Of a DNA stretch of 64,000 bases, positions 1 to 13,310 are shown piece after piece. This stretch comes from Fomes fomentarius (Eukaryota; Basidiomycota; Agaricomycetes; Polyporales; Polyporaceae): contig JABYQN010000005.1 in NCBI GenBank assembly GCA_022606135.1, positions 2,108,001 to 2,172,000 of the forward strand, written 5' to 3'. A model generated the notes under the pieces. The model was not told the DNA's origin and did no database searches. It worked only from the letters and a program-made list of their open reading frames with translations. The translations under genes were made by a program, and so were the position numbers. Every line of letters begins with the position of its first letter. Position 1 is the first letter of the stretch.

Positions 1-3000
1 GTGCAAATCGCTAGAAGATCTCTGCCGTGCGAGGCGGACGCGAGGAGGCAAGTGGGATGGGCTCTAGGCGATTCTGGGTCGGAAGCCCGGCAGATGGTGT
101 GCGGACAATGCCCGGTGCCCTGTCTTGCCAGACATGGCCCAAGGCGTGGTGGCGTACGCCCTCGACTTGTGCGTACATCTGATAACAACGTTCTCTGACC
201 GGGATTTTGGCGGGACTCCGCACCGCGCACTAGGGCAAAGAAAATAGGGAACAAGAAACGTGGTCAGGTGTGCCTCCAAGCTACCGGCAGGGCGTAAGCG
301 ATAAACATACACGCGCAAAAGGAGTACGAACCGAATTCTATGCGGACGATGACGGTTGATAGCATTTGGTAGATAGATTCTCCATGTATGGCATCTTCGC
401 GGACTGGCAAACCAGAGCACGGGATCTTTACGCGGGACAGATGTCAGCTGGCTCAGGGCTGCCCCGGGCCTTCAACGGCATTCTATGGGACGCGGCGGAA
501 TCCAGAAACGACAAAAAAGGTCTCCAAAGCCAGACGGATACTTGGTGCATTGTACGCTTCCCATTCCGCAGCGAGGAATAGCGCTCGCGGAACAGATCCC
601 GATCTAGACTAGCTACGAGATCTTGGCTTTTGAAGTGAGGCCTGAGCGTTTCTTCATCCGCTCTCCTCTTGACACCATCTGCTACTTAGTTTTCGCGCAT
701 GATTGAGTCCAGACTGGACTAGACGGGCCCACGGATGGGGCATTCATAGCCAGAGTATCGTGGATATCCGCGTCTGGACGCAGCCTACGTCAAGGCAACT
801 CCCGTCCAGTTTTACGAAACTTGTTCTGCAGATCCGAATCAGTCTCAATGCCGTCTCCGCAAGTAACAGGGTCCACGCCCAGGGTCTACCCCAATCCCAT
901 CCTTTGCACACCAACGGACAGCTCAAAATAAACGGATATCTGGGAGTCCACGTCTCATTCTCAAGGTGCAATCTGGGCTTCATCCGCAGCGCCCCGACTC
1001 CCCCCACCGGCGACCTACGAATATTCTCGCGACTTACATCCTGTACCCATGCTTCGAGATATCCGTGCCTTGTCTTGATAGTTGTTGCCATACACCCACA
1101 CGGTGGAGCGAGGCTTGACGAATCGGACGAGAGGCTATGGAAACCAGATAAATCAGTTGACGTATTCATCGCGTTCGTTAGTGTGTCTGCACGACTCACT
1201 AACAATGTTGGGAGTCCCCGTTCGACGGGAATCAACGCGCTCACCATGGGAAGCCAACCAGAATTTTTGTGCACACCAATAGAGTGCGCTGGACGTTCTC
1301 GACGATTCCTGGCAACAGAGACGAGAGAGGATCTTCGCTCTAGAAAAAGGCAAGATTGCTTAACACAAGGAATAAACTTTCGGCACTCGGCTAGCATACA
1401 TTGTTGGTTGTTACTTCTTTGTACTCGGCTGGAATAAATTCGCGCCAGGAACTGCAATGAGGTGCAGATGCTGGATGTTTTACGGCATGCGCATGAGTCG
1501 AGCATCAACTCCTGGGAGATCACCGAACGTCGGTAGCAATAGGCCGGTGGCGCACAACTATGAGCAATGACAGAAGACGAGAGTGAGTCGCAGCGCACTC
1601 ACGAGAAGAGCGGCACAGACATTCCAACCCGAGTCTCCTCGGAGTTGTGACTTCTTCCGCTGCAAGTTTGTATGGGCTGCCCACGATCTACTTCCCCCTC
1701 GTATCATCCATGAAGCTCTGGAGCTTGTCCGGTATGCGGCTGGAATGGAGCTGGACGAGATGCCAGTGTCGTAATCGCCGTGTGCATGCACGCAGAAGAA
1801 CATGCATTGATGTCGGCCATCCCGGGAATTTGGGAGTTCTTCTAGGGGTACAGTGCCCAGACATTCTATGAGCTCTCCGAACTAGGTGAAGAGTGTCACT
1901 CAACGTTACATTCCCTCTCCCCATTATTGAGCGGTGTGCACAGAGTTTGGCACAAGGCTGAGTTCAGATTCGGGAAGTGAAGTGAGCCGAGCGCTTTCCT
2001 GATACAACTGGAGGAATCATTGTACTGCGCCGATGGTGACAGTGAAACTTTCAAGATGAAGAAGGTCGAGTTCCAAGATAGACAACCTATGTTGCAATTC
2101 TCTGTCCGGCTGCTGCCATGTGGCGTGGATGGTAGGAACTTAGGACAAATGAAGTCGGGCACAGCTCAACCAGTTCGAACCGGTTCGATTCGAGGGAGTT
2201 TGAACCGCGCCACAGCCATTCGAAGTTATACAGTAATGGACCTGATCATCTATCATCTATATAGTCGATACAGTATGAGTGGATCTAGACTCTAGAATAC
2301 ACGATGACTCCAAAGTACTTGAGACGTGTGAGTTCTCCTCTTCAATTTCGCTCTGGCTGACTAAGCAGACCGCGTGTATCCTCCAAAGTCTGATGCTCGC
2401 AGTCGCGTTCAATCCTCTGTTCCTGTCTATCTTTCCGACATGACCATGCTGGCGCCAAGACCCTCCCTACTGTTTTGACCAGCTGGTAGAGCACTTCTCA
2501 AAGTATCGTGCGCGTTGACGAGTCCCAGTCCCAAGTTATTATGAGTCATTGCAGGATCTCATCAGGACTCGAGACGTCTACCGCAGACGCAGCGCCAGCT
2601 CGCGCTGGAGTTTACCAATGATGATTCAGATGGCTTCGGTTTACACGAAATCGTCATCGACCGGGAGCTCGAAGTTTGAACTTTGAAGGCACCAGCGCAT
2701 TGCTGGCAGTCTATGCAGCCAGTCACAGACTGCCAGTGTGCGCAAGTGAAACCAAAGGTGAAGCCGGATGTATTCGAAATGTTGGGCTCTCTTGGAACAT
2801 GATTCGTTCTCCCTCACTGAGAAATGACCTACCGATCACTCGGACTGTATCATGCGTGAGACCCCTTCGACCGACCCTGCAACTGGCATTCTCCGATGCA
2901 CATTCTCATGCGTGAGTGTTTGAACGATGCGTTATTCAGGAGGTCGACTCACGATTTGATTTCTCATGCAATATAGCGCACATCTTCTCGGACCTTGAAA

Positions 3001-6000
3001 TGCCGTCGAGACTCACACATCGACCTAACCCCGCCGCCGGCTTTGGAACTTGAACGAACGCGTATCCGTACGTAAGAGTGTCAAAGTGACGAATAGGCTA
3101 TTCCCCATCATTTGCATTCAATGTCAATCGTCGGTGGGCCATCTGATCTCGCAAGTCCGACGTACGCATTTCATAGCGATGTTCCTGTTCACCATGACGG
3201 TGTCGCAAATAACAAGATCCGGTTTTCCGCCATGGAGGTATACGAGGAGAATCGGTTTGCCCAGTCTTCTGCTTTTAACCGCGGGGCGTCGGCGGTGATG
3301 AGAGGTTCATCCAGTTTACAAGGTGAGCCCGTCAGCACGGCGAGGGTCGATATTGATTCGTAAAGCTGCTTCTGTTCGCTCGTCCAGGTGCACGTGGGTG
3401 ACCAAGAGTCTTTGGTCAGCCACCGTGCTTCCCCTCTTCCTATATCTTTATTCGTTAGGTGTGAAATCTCGAGGGTGGAATACATCCGCTATGAAGCAGG
3501 GTGCTATAGCAAAACTCCCTGCTGAGCTCGACCCTGCAGTCTTCCGTTCGGATGCAAACGGACCACACTTGACGGTATATCTCAATGTGGAAAGGAAAGG
3601 GGATGAAGACTTCGTGTCAATCGCGTTTGCATGGTTCTGGTAAATCCCTTTGACGAACAGCTAGCGAAGTAGATTATGGTTATCTCCCTCTCTACGATCG
3701 TGCTGAAAGAGGCCAGTTCTCCGTGCGCGCAGTCTTCTGCGGGGGGACATGCGTAGACCTCTCAGTTGGCGGCCGATGCAATGCTGCCGAATTCCCCGAC
3801 CAGGCCCAGGATCCGAAGTTCCATTCTTCACTGACAGGAGGTGATGGATGTGAGCTTCGTTGTAGCAGCAGTCTGTTAGTATCAACTGATTGTTCTCATG
3901 AAGTTGTTGTAGGGTCAATGTTACTCCTATTCTACTCAAAGCCGCTGCGCCTACTGCTCCGTATTGTCGGACATGGGTGTCAACTGCCAAGAAAGGCGCT
4001 TACCGCATGACGACCCTTGTAGCGTGTATTGAGATATCCCGTCAAGTTGTATTTGATCCTGGAGGAGCAACAATTCTTTCGGTGCGCCGCTCCGTGCATC
4101 GTAAAGGATGTTGACATGTTACTTGTCAAAAGGTGCTGTTTTTTTCGGTCCCGCTAAGCTGACCCCCGCTAGAGGAATGATTACTCACCTCCTGTCCGAG
4201 ATACCAGGGTCAGATCTTTCGATGGCTCTCCTCCGAGTGTTCAAAGCGGGCTTGGGAATCCAGTATGCTGGGAGCCTGCGTGCTCGGGACCCAGACGTCG
4301 GCAAGCCAACTATCTGGGTTCGGAAGCTTCAAGCATGTACGTACCCTTGCGGCGATAAGCCTCCACCGTGCTACTGATATCCACGCCTGAGCCTCAGGAT
4401 CTCGGGGAACTGCGACGAGATTGGCCAGGAATCGGTCGCAGCCGAGGCGATGTTACTATCCTCGAGTCAACGGAACGCCCTAGTATGAATCTCGACGATC
4501 CCTCAGATGCGACCCCAAGTTTAATGGTTGGGATCTCTAGGTCGACCCCCATTCCTTGCCGCCCGCTGCGAAAGAGTTCCGAACGCCTAGGTTGTCGCTG
4601 ATGATTCTCTTTTTGAAGTTCCCACATTTTCAGGACATGGACCTATCATCCGGCGCTCCGCTATTCTGCTGGGGCCAATTGATTATATCTCTAGAAGAAC
4701 GCCGTGACCGTCCCCGTGGCCATGACTCGGTGGAGAGCAGGCAAAATTCGTAATCTACGACCCATGCTATGCTCCTGGATGTATAGAGGAATGACTCTTG
4801 TTAACTGCAGGACCGTGCCGTGAGTAAGCACATCGTCTCTGCATACAAGCAGTGTTCTGGACCATGAAGGTCGATTGGTAGTAGTGGTGGACATGAACCG
4901 GGATCGGTGATAGAGTGGTGGGTATGTGTATGATGACAGTACCATCCGCCCGGGCTCCACCTGGTTCAGCACATGGATTCTACGAGCAGAAGCGTATTTC
5001 GGCATGGCGCACACGCATCGATTCAACTGATTTGAATGCAAAACATATGCCAAGGACATGGATGTAGTAGCTAGACTAGCCAGGCTCTGTGTGACGGCGA
5101 ATAACGAGAGCATAATCCAATCGTCACCGCCGCCGCCGCACAGTGGAAACTGAACATCTTCCGTACCACCATGATCAGGCTACTATGCTGCTCTCCTTTG
5201 ATCCCTATCGTCTCTTGCACAACCCTCGCCATCGAATATGATTCCGAGGTACCACAAGGCTTCTGCACAAAGTCGACACGTTGCCCGTCTGGGTGGTTTC
5301 TGTCACTGGTCCCATGAGGATGTAGCGTGTGTCGATATCCTAGGTTGGTGCACTAGAATCCCCCATCTCCGTAGCCTCTCTGGTGCTAACGTATCTTCAC
5401 CACATACCACGGTATACAGTAGCGGGTGACTTGGGGGAGCAGGGGTACTAGGCGGCGTCGTACTGACACTGTCGTCGTCGAGATGCCGTTCAACCTGAAC
5501 GCTCGGGCGCCGGGTCGGCTAACGGAGTTTCGTCGCATATACTCCCTTCACTAGGCACGTAGGCGTATATTGGGGGAAGAGGTGCGTCTCCTACTCCATC
5601 GCTCGTAAGACCCAGACTTGAATAGTTCTGACGATTGTGTTTGAAAGTCTTGATCATACAATTTCCCGACACCGTGGCATGAATGCGTTTCTGTCCAGAG
5701 CCAAGGGCAAACTTCCTCCTCGCTCGGCATGGGTGACCATCTCCGCGGCGTCCCTACGTCGCATACGAGCTCGACAAATATTCGAGTTAATCGAGGTGGC
5801 GAAGCTCTTCTCCCGGCCCATCGTTGAACGTCCGCCGGGCGCTCCCCCTCACACCGCGGAAGTGCGAAGCCAGTTTCAGTCGCACATACGGTTTCGGTTG
5901 CTACTTGCCGTATACAATATGCCGTGAATGAAGGACCTCAGACTTGTTTGGGATGCATGACGTCGACCATCGTCTCATAGTACCGTGAGTTTCCCCCGGG

Positions 6001-6633
6001 CATCTGTCGCGGGGTTCGACATGACATCGAAGCACTTTCACAGGCTGTTTCCAACTACAATGCGCTGTCCAACTGCGGTGATCCCATCATGCCTCCTTAC
6101 CGGTAAATCGCCATTACAACGGTAGCATGTCCTATAATTGACACAGATGCACCACCGACTTGTTATCACCATGTTCGGCAGGAGTGAGTATGAAAACATC
6201 CGGTGGTGAGTTTCTGACATCTCTGGAAATGTGCACTCCCCTTCCATTATCTTGAGACCGGTACCGTCCTCGCTCAAGCGACAGGGTCCTTCTGGTTCAA
6301 CGCCCATACCCCGTCCAACGGTCACGGCGGCTCTTCTTTATTCCTCTTGCAAGCAACCGAGAGACTTGCGCCTGCCTTCAAGGAAGAGAAGTCGGCTATC
6401 TAGATAGCAGCGGACACCAGCGTGACGTATAAATGCGGAAACAACATGCATCGCTATACTCGTCGAGTCCGGGAATCTATTATCTCTATTGATGGAGAAG
6501 GCCACGGAAGCCGTCCTGATCGTAAAGTAGGTCCAAGATCAACATTCACAACGCAGGGGACTCACACTTTCCGCTCTTTTGTAGTGGGGAAGGAGCCCCG
6601 TTGCGTCAGTGCGCAAGGGCGCGCTACGCGACT
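1..6633. other. Gene-poor left flank, no recognisable gene
   Basis: About 6.6 kb without a coding region I can support. Long open frames overlap on both strands at 703-1437 (+) and 744-1598 (-), but neither has a recognisable domain and their composition looks like chance translation. There are no fungal-style donor/acceptor chains joining conserved segments, and no reverse transcriptase or transposase motifs. A decayed mobile element too old to read by eye remains possible. Confidence 0.5.
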
Positions 6634-6639
6634 TATAAA
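6634..6639 (+). promoter_or_regulatory. TATA box of the acyl-CoA oxidase-like gene
   Basis: TATAAA lies 96 bp upstream of the ATG at 6735. It is followed by a pyrimidine-rich leader (about 6690-6730) running into the start codon, a common fungal core-promoter layout. Confidence 0.55.
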
Positions 6640-6734
6640 CACGGTGCTTACTCAAACATCCTCAACGGCCACCATACACTTTTCCACCCCCGACTGTCTT
6701 AGACTTCACCCCTTCCTCCTCTTTCCGTTCCAAA

Positions 6735-8841
6735 ATGTCTTCCGAGGGGTACCCGAGACGTACACGGCATCTTCCCCACTCTGACGTCTTCAGCCAACCT
6801 ATTCACCTCATGAACGATCATGCTCGTGCATTACTATCATACGAAAAGGCGAAGCAAGTAAGCCATGCATATGGTGAGCTAGCTTGCTGTTTGCGATCAG
6901 GGAACCTCCCCCCCGACATTGACCACGACAGACATGAAGATTGATGATTTACTTTCCCTCTCCCGAAGTTCTGGCAACTCCACAATGACCCTGTAGTGCT
7001 GCTCGACGGTGCTGCCTTCACTATTCTTGCCATCCAATATAACCTCTGCGCTGGGACCATTGCTCGTCATTGCAGACAACGCTCAGATCTCTCCCCTCTC
7101 GTCGACGATTTTCTCCGCTTTCGGAAACAGTGGGTATCCGCCCATACGGTCTGCAGGAAGTTGACAAATTGCTAACGTCTCGACCAGTGGCCAGTTCTTG
7201 CTGACCGAGCTGGGACATGGCCTTGACATTGCTAACATCGAGACGACTGCCACGCTTCTACCATCCGGACAGTTCATACTGCATTCTCCTACTCCTTCTT
7301 CCGCAAAGTACGTGAAATCAAACTCTAATAAAAATCACGCTATGGCTCAACGTTGGTGACCAGATTCATGCCCCCAACGATGCCCGCTGGTCTGCCCTGT
7401 GTTGCCGTCGTCTTCGCTCGCCTGATTGTAAACGGGGAAGATCGAGGGCATCGGCCATTCATCGTTCCTCTCAACGACGGTAAGGAGATGTGTGCTGGAG
7501 TCCAATCCCGGTATGTTCCCGCTTTCTTTTCCCTGCTTACGCCATCGAGACATCGGTCTCCTCTATGCAGATGCTAACAGTATCTTTCACGCAGCGTGCT
7601 TCCATCGCGCGGGAGCGCCAACCCCCTGCCGCATGCGCTGACGACCTTCTCAAACGTCCGTCTACCCCGATCAGCCCTGCTCGGGTCCCTCGAGAGGCCT
7701 GCGAACATGTATACGAACCTCATGGACATTATCTGGCGGGTCGCCATCGGCACGATGGCCCTCGGCTGCGTTGGACTTCCCTTCATGCAATGCTACGCTA
7801 CCATCGGGACGATGTATTCTCTCAGGAGGGTCATCGGCCATGCCACTGACCCTGCCCAGCGCACACCCATTCTCACCTTCAGGACGCAACAGGCACCAAT
7901 CCTCACAACGGCGGCGAACGCGTATGTAATGCAGGCCTTCCAGCGCTGGTCGATCGGGCGGTTCTGTGATTCCCGCATAGACAGTCGCGTAAGGCACGGG
8001 ATTGCCGCCATCTTCAAGTCAATTATGGTTCAGCACTCCCAGCAGGGGGCGCTTTCGGTGTCAGAGCGCTGTGGCGCCCAGGGTCTCTTCGCGCACAACC
8101 AGATGACTTGTCTCCACGTAAGCTTGAGACTCCTCCTTGTATTCCTCTATCAGAATATGGAGCTGATCGCCGCCTGCAGGGGGAAATGCGTGGAATCGCG
8201 ATCGCGGAGGGTGACATCTTGGGCCTCTCAATCCGTATGTCTCAAGCCCTCCGTCCCTTGACCGACCGCTGATTATCGCTCCTGCACCAGGTCTCATCAA
8301 CGAGATCCTCATTGGCCGTTACGAGATGCCTCCACCGGTAGATCCCAACTCCCTCCTCGCACGCCACGAAGCGAGCCTGATCGCGGAGCTGCGAGAGGTC
8401 ATCCGTAACGTTCCTCACCACCGGAGCTCGGAGGTCAATCGTCTCGTGCTCCCGTATTGCCAGTCCACAATGGAGGCGATCGGACACCGGATGGCGTACG
8501 ACGCGGCGGTTGCAGCTGGGGTCCGTCCCTGCCTAGTCAACCTGTACGTTGCCAATGTCATCAAGCTCGACGCCGCCTGGTACTCGGAACACGCGGGCCT
8601 TGGGCGGCGAGCCCAGCAGGAGATGGAGGTCTCCGCCATGGACGAGGCGCTGCCCATCCTGGGCGAGCTCGTCCGGGAGATGGACGTCTTCGCATACGTG
8701 AACGCGCCCATTGTCTCTGACGAGCGATGGTCTGCGTTCGTCGACGACCTCAAGGTCTTCCGCGGCAATGCACGCGTCGACCCGCTCGCACCCCGCGCTA
8801 AGTTTGGGCTGGACACCCAGATGGTGAGGAGTCACCTGTGA
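6735..8841 (+). CDS. Acyl-CoA oxidase/dehydrogenase-like flavoprotein, probably peroxisomal
   Basis: Exons 6735-6857, 6969-7129, 7188-7307, 7364-7510, 7595-8117, 8180-8234 and 8291-8841 give 559 aa. The fold is that of acyl-CoA oxidases, FAD enzymes that start peroxisomal beta-oxidation by desaturating acyl-CoA. Visible family marks are the flavin/substrate segment LTELGHGLDIANIETTAT, the FSNVRLPRSALL motif after the beta domain, and RGIAIAEGDILGLSIRL, whose Glu in AEGD aligns with the usual catalytic base. The protein ends in SHL, which fits the PTS1 signal [SAC]-[KRH]-[LM]. At 559 aa it is shorter than classical oxidases (about 650-700 aa) and matches the basidiomycete proteins usually labelled 'acyl-CoA dehydrogenase NM domain-like'. 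Whether it uses oxygen or an electron-transfer partner cannot be read from the sequence. It is convergent with the antiporter gene downstream. Confidence 0.85.
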
Positions 8842-9497
8842 TTCTATCCGCGTGTTCTCGACGCGCACTCTAATCTCTCTTCGTTCCTCCGTCAATATAT
8901 CGTACCCTGCCTTTATGATTGCGTATACTAGCTGACCGACTTGGTGCCGATAGTGCTGAGTTATTTGTTGTAAGCTTATATCTTCCTAACTTCCTAGTGT
9001 TGGCTATGTCCATAGCTATGTACCACACAATAATGTTGTAATCGCGCATTGAGTGCGCTCCCCACCACTTGTATCCCTATGCACCACCCCATCGCTACCC
9101 GCTTCCATGCTTCGAAGTTACGACACTTGGTACACCTTGCCTCTATTCGTTTACATGTTCTCTTCATCTGTATCTATCTATCTACGACCGACTTACGACC
9201 TTCAAAGACTATAAACGAACCTGCTTCAAGTTGATGATGCTGACGTCGATTAGCTTGCTGCAGCATTGCATGAATATTGTGATTTAGAGCAAGTCTTCAT
9301 CTACGACCATTCCATCCAACGCAAGGTCTATTTCGAGAACAAAGTATCTAGGAACCATCTTGTAGAAAGTCGTTATGGCCACCGCCATGCTCTCTTCCAT
9401 ATATCCCCCGTCCGCGTCACCCGCACCTGCAACCGCTCTCCAGCCCCATCACCCAGCTCCCACCAACGCGTGGCTCTTATGGAGCCACGAGCCTATG
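8842..9497. other. Convergent intergenic spacer
   Basis: About 650 bp between two genes that end towards each other, presumably holding both 3' UTRs. It is more AT-rich than the flanking exons. I see no gene or element in it. Confidence 0.6.
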
Positions 9498-12496
9498 TTA
9501 TTGCGCTGCTGGGAAGTGCACATTCTTTCCCAGCGCCGCGCCTCCACCGCCCTCGGGAGCATCGATAACACCCTCGGTAGCGTCCTCATCGCTTCGGTTC
9601 CCACTGCCCAGGTCCTCACGCGAGCCAAGCACATGCGCGAAGACGTCCTCTGGGAAATGGACCGTCTTGGCCGACGTCGGGGCTTGCTCCCCCGGCGACT
9701 GCGCCGTTGCCGTGCCTGTGTTGAAGTATTTCCGGAGGTCCTCTCCGGCGGGGAAGCGCACGACGCATTGCGACAAAGGCGTCTGCGAGCCCGATGGGGG
9801 TAGATCGTCGCGCTCACCGCCGCCCGCGTCCGCCGCGATGCGCATGCGCGAGCCGTTCCGACTGTGAACGCCACTGTCGGGCTGGGAGAGCAACGGAGGG
9901 GTCAGAGGCGGGGATGTCCGGGTGTTCCCAACGTTGGCAATGGCAGAAGCTGCCACGTTGTGGCGCGAGAGGGCGGGTTTCAGCTTGACGTCAGTCTTCT
10001 CTGCCTTCTCCTTTTCCTTCACCGAACTCGCGCCAGATTCTGTCGCCTGCGTGAAACAAGACAGACATAGGTCAGCGGGCCGATGCATGCCGCCGATCGT
10101 AACGCAAACCCACGTGGTCGTGACTGGAATCGTCGTTCAGGGAAACTTGCGACACCTGCACCTGCGGCGGCGGCGTCGCGTGCTTGTCTGCGTCCCTGTG
10201 CGGATGCTCGGACGCACCAGTGCTTGCACTGTTGGGGTCGATCATCGCCGCAGGGCCCAACTCCGGGACATGTCCTTCCTCTTTGTCCTTCCGCCGTGCG
10301 TCGTCATGAGTGAGCACGCGCGGCTCGATGAGCTCCTTCGAGGCGACTTCCGCTTGTTCGAGGTCATGCGTGGGCGTGCCCGGTCGTGTGACTTCCCCCG
10401 GCGTGCGGCGCACCCAGAGCAGCCAGTCGGGCGTGTTCGTGTTACGGGAGCGAGATGTCCATGTCCGGGATAGCGAGACAGTCCGCGAGCGGACATTGCG
10501 ACTGAACGAGAAGAAGGGAATTGACAATCCGTCTATCACGAAGAGGAACAGATACATTAGTCCTCCCGCTTGCAAGTGAACAGCGCCGGAGCATGCAGCA
10601 AACAGAAAACTCACGAATGATGATTGACCCTAGTACGACAAAGCCAACAATCGTTTGGAGGGTGGCCGCGAGGAGCTCGGCTTGGCCCTGGGGCGGAGAT
10701 TGCGGTTTGGGCAGCTCCGTGACGGCCAACGTGGATATGAAGATAGCGCCGACGCCCATCTGGATGAACGCGATGAGGTTAATCACGTCGGACAACAAAG
10801 GGACCTGTATTGTCTTACCGGACCTGTGTATTAGAGAAGCGGTATCGATTAAGAATAGACTCATAGCAGGTGCGAAGGACGGAAGGCTCACCGAAATGAC
10901 CGGAGAAGAGCGCTTCGCGCCAGTTCGCAATTTCCGGAACCCATTTGTAGAGAAGAAGCAAGGGCGGGATGCGACGGAGAGCTAGGATGGCTATGAATGA
11001 TACGACGAGCCTCCATGGCGTGATGCCAAGGTCGATCGCATTGAACATGTTGAAAGGCATCCACGCCCCGATGTATACGAAGGTCGCACAATTAAGCACG
11101 AGGTCGATCACAGAAGAGAACACCTCATCCTCTATTTGGGTATTGAAGTAGCCATCCCAACTAATGGCGGAACCTACGCTTATGTGTCAGATAAGCCGTT
11201 TTCCAAAGCACGTCTTAGCATGCTCATTCGTACCGGCTGCAAATGCTGCGAGGAGGTCGTCACTTCCGAGGGTACGCGTCACCCCGATGGTGAAAAGGGC
11301 CAACGCGAGGTATTGAGCAACGTAGGACTCTCGATCAATGTACCCTTTTCTGTGCGAAAACTTCATGAACTTGGAGAATGCCACTCCTGACAGAACGTTC
11401 GTCAGTAACGTCGACACGACTGGGCCAATTCCAACTCACCCAAAACTGCACCGATGATCGTCCCCATGAACACTTGGTCTACAATAGCATTCGGTGTTCA
11501 TGTATACACTTTTCGGGATATTCAAACACTTACACAACCAGCCGACAAGGAACCACTTCTCGATGGCAACTCGACGTGACTCCTCTATAGTGAGGTATAT
11601 AGAGATGCTGAGGAACGGGTATGCGAGACCGTCGTTCGCCGCGGATTCGGCAGCCAAGATACGGCGCAAGTTGATTGGAACATGTTTTGTCGCAAACTTG
11701 CCACCTACAATGTAGGATAAAAACGTTGAGCACAGTAGAACGGTTATCAAGGACATACATACCAACAATCGCGGCGGAGATGATAGGGTCGGTAGGTGTA
11801 AGACAAGCGGCAATGACCAAGGAAGATATGAAGTTGAGTGGGGGGAAGAGGCCGTAAACGATCCCTGCATGGTTTTATGAGCGGGCGAAGCGCATATATG
11901 TTATGAAGACGGACCCGCTACCACCAGCCAACCAAACGCCATCGTAGGGACTACCATGATTAAAAGCCCGAATGCATGTTCTGCGAGGTAGGACTGAGGA
12001 AGCTCAACCCCAATGGCGAATAGTCCGACAGCGAGAGTGATACGCATGACCTCAAGAGTGATGGTATTCAGATCACCTCCCCAAGCGCGAGGGTTGAACA
12101 CGTTGGCGCAGTATGGGCCGAATAAAACGCCAATCGCAGTACCGAGAACGACTTCATTGATGTAAAACTGGGCGTATCTCATGGTTAATTACACAAATTA
12201 TTGGGGGAAGTTCGGCAGAGCTGCGCACCTTTTCTTTGACAAGCAAGGAGACCATACTGAACTGTGGGTGCAGATATAAGCGGAACGGCCATTAGGCGGA
12301 GGAGGCCGTCCCAGCATAGGCAGCAATCGTGGACCGAATTCCGGCTTATCAGAGTCGTGCTGAATATAACTTACCGCAACTACAAAACCTCCAAGCACCA
12401 TATAGGCCAGCCCCGAGTCGGTGATCTGACAGGCGAGTTTGTGAACTGAAAAACATTAAAGAATGGTACACGGACTTCTATAAGTTCCATGTGCAT
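9498..12496 (-). CDS. NHA1: Na+/H+ antiporter, NHA1/Sod2 type, paralog A
   Basis: Thirteen exons: 12496-12476, 12425-12375, 12261-12229, 12167-11915, 11864-11763, 11704-11534, 11478-11440, 11386-11234, 11173-10892, 10823-10819, 10759-10615, 10532-10114 and 10046-9498, giving 740 aa. It is a CPA1-family plasma-membrane antiporter exporting Na+ (often K+) in exchange for H+. Family marks are GVELP, CLTPTDPIISAAIVGG, the ion-site region AAESAANDGLAYPF, IDRESYVAQY, SDDLLAAFAAGSAISWDGYF and HFGPMGVGAIF. The 5-nt exon at 10819-10823 is needed to restore the frame and writes the GP of HFGPMG. The last ~320 residues form a hydrophilic cytoplasmic tail with a block HVPELGPAAMI shared with paralog B and three V-[RH]-F-P motifs, the last at the C terminus. 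The gene lies head-to-tail with paralog B, 2.9 kb away. The 7-codon first exon is the least certain part. Confidence 0.9.
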
Positions 12497-13036
12497 CTTG
12501 AGCTTGACTGGAACAAGAGTTGCTCAGTGCGAAACCGGGATGCAGACCGTCACGGGCCAACGATGACAAGACGAGGACGCGGGGACAAGGCTGGGACGAG
12601 TAAAAGGGAGTGAAGAGCGAAGAGCACCAAGTCAGCTTGGCATCTCTCCAGCCAAACTTCTTATGTTATAATGAGCGCTTAGATCAAACCGGCATGTTCA
12701 TTATCTTCTTACGTAAGAGGGGCTGGTAGGCCGGATAAGTAAATCAGGGATTGTATGGCATCTGCCATCCTCTCTTTCACCGCCAAACCAGCGCGAGCCT
12801 GGCAGGGTATGCGGCCGAAAGATGTCATGGGAAAGATGTCGGCCAGGGTTGAAGCTTTACAATTGATTCAAATTTGAAGAAATTAGAAGGCTCGGCATGA
12901 AGCTTACGGGGGCACTCCCGAGGGGCCTCCCCGCCGCCGCGATATATTTTGCAACGATACTTACATCTCGACTTTGCGCTCTTTTGGCTGTGAGTGCCTC
13001 GGCGTACGCAGTCATCGCTGCTTCCACGTATCGGGA

Positions 13037-13310
13037 AGATAGCGCTATGGCGGTCTGGCCCTAGCTGTAACAGGCCACGTCCCTTCGATGTCTTCCCATA
13101 CAAATTTGCGCCTTCAGATGTATGCGAGTACTTATTTAAGACATATAACGACGGAACGTTGAAGTGATTGAAGACTGAACGGCCTTGTAAAATCGCCGTG
13201 ACTGGTGTCCTGTCACAGGCCTGTCTACAAGGCTGCTTCAGGTGGCGAAGAGCCTTTACGTTAACGTTAGAGCGCAGTAAGTACTTGATGATGTCCATAA
13301 TTGATGAGAC
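13037..13310 (-). pseudogene. Decayed ankyrin-repeat fragment
   Basis: Reading leftwards from about 13310, the frame gives a helix-like IMDIIKYLLRSNVNVKA, then DRTPVTAILQG, then GANLYGKTSKGRGLLQLG near 13115-13060. These resemble the ankyrin pattern (VxxLLxxGAdvnaxxxxGxTPLxxAxxxG), but spacing and key residues are lost. The frame is open from 13388 to 12825 but has no ATG at its beginning, and no flanking exons complete a gene. I read it as the remnant of an ankyrin-repeat protein. The call rests on pattern recognition only. Confidence 0.4.

Noticed and set aside
744..1598. 284-codon frame (-) overlapping a 244-codon frame (+)
   Set aside because: Mutually antiparallel, no domain, and no promoter-like or splice signals supporting either one.
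2475..2510. tRNA D-arm-like sequence CTGGTAGAGCAC
   Set aside because: No B box or cloverleaf follows at the right distance, so it is not a tRNA gene.
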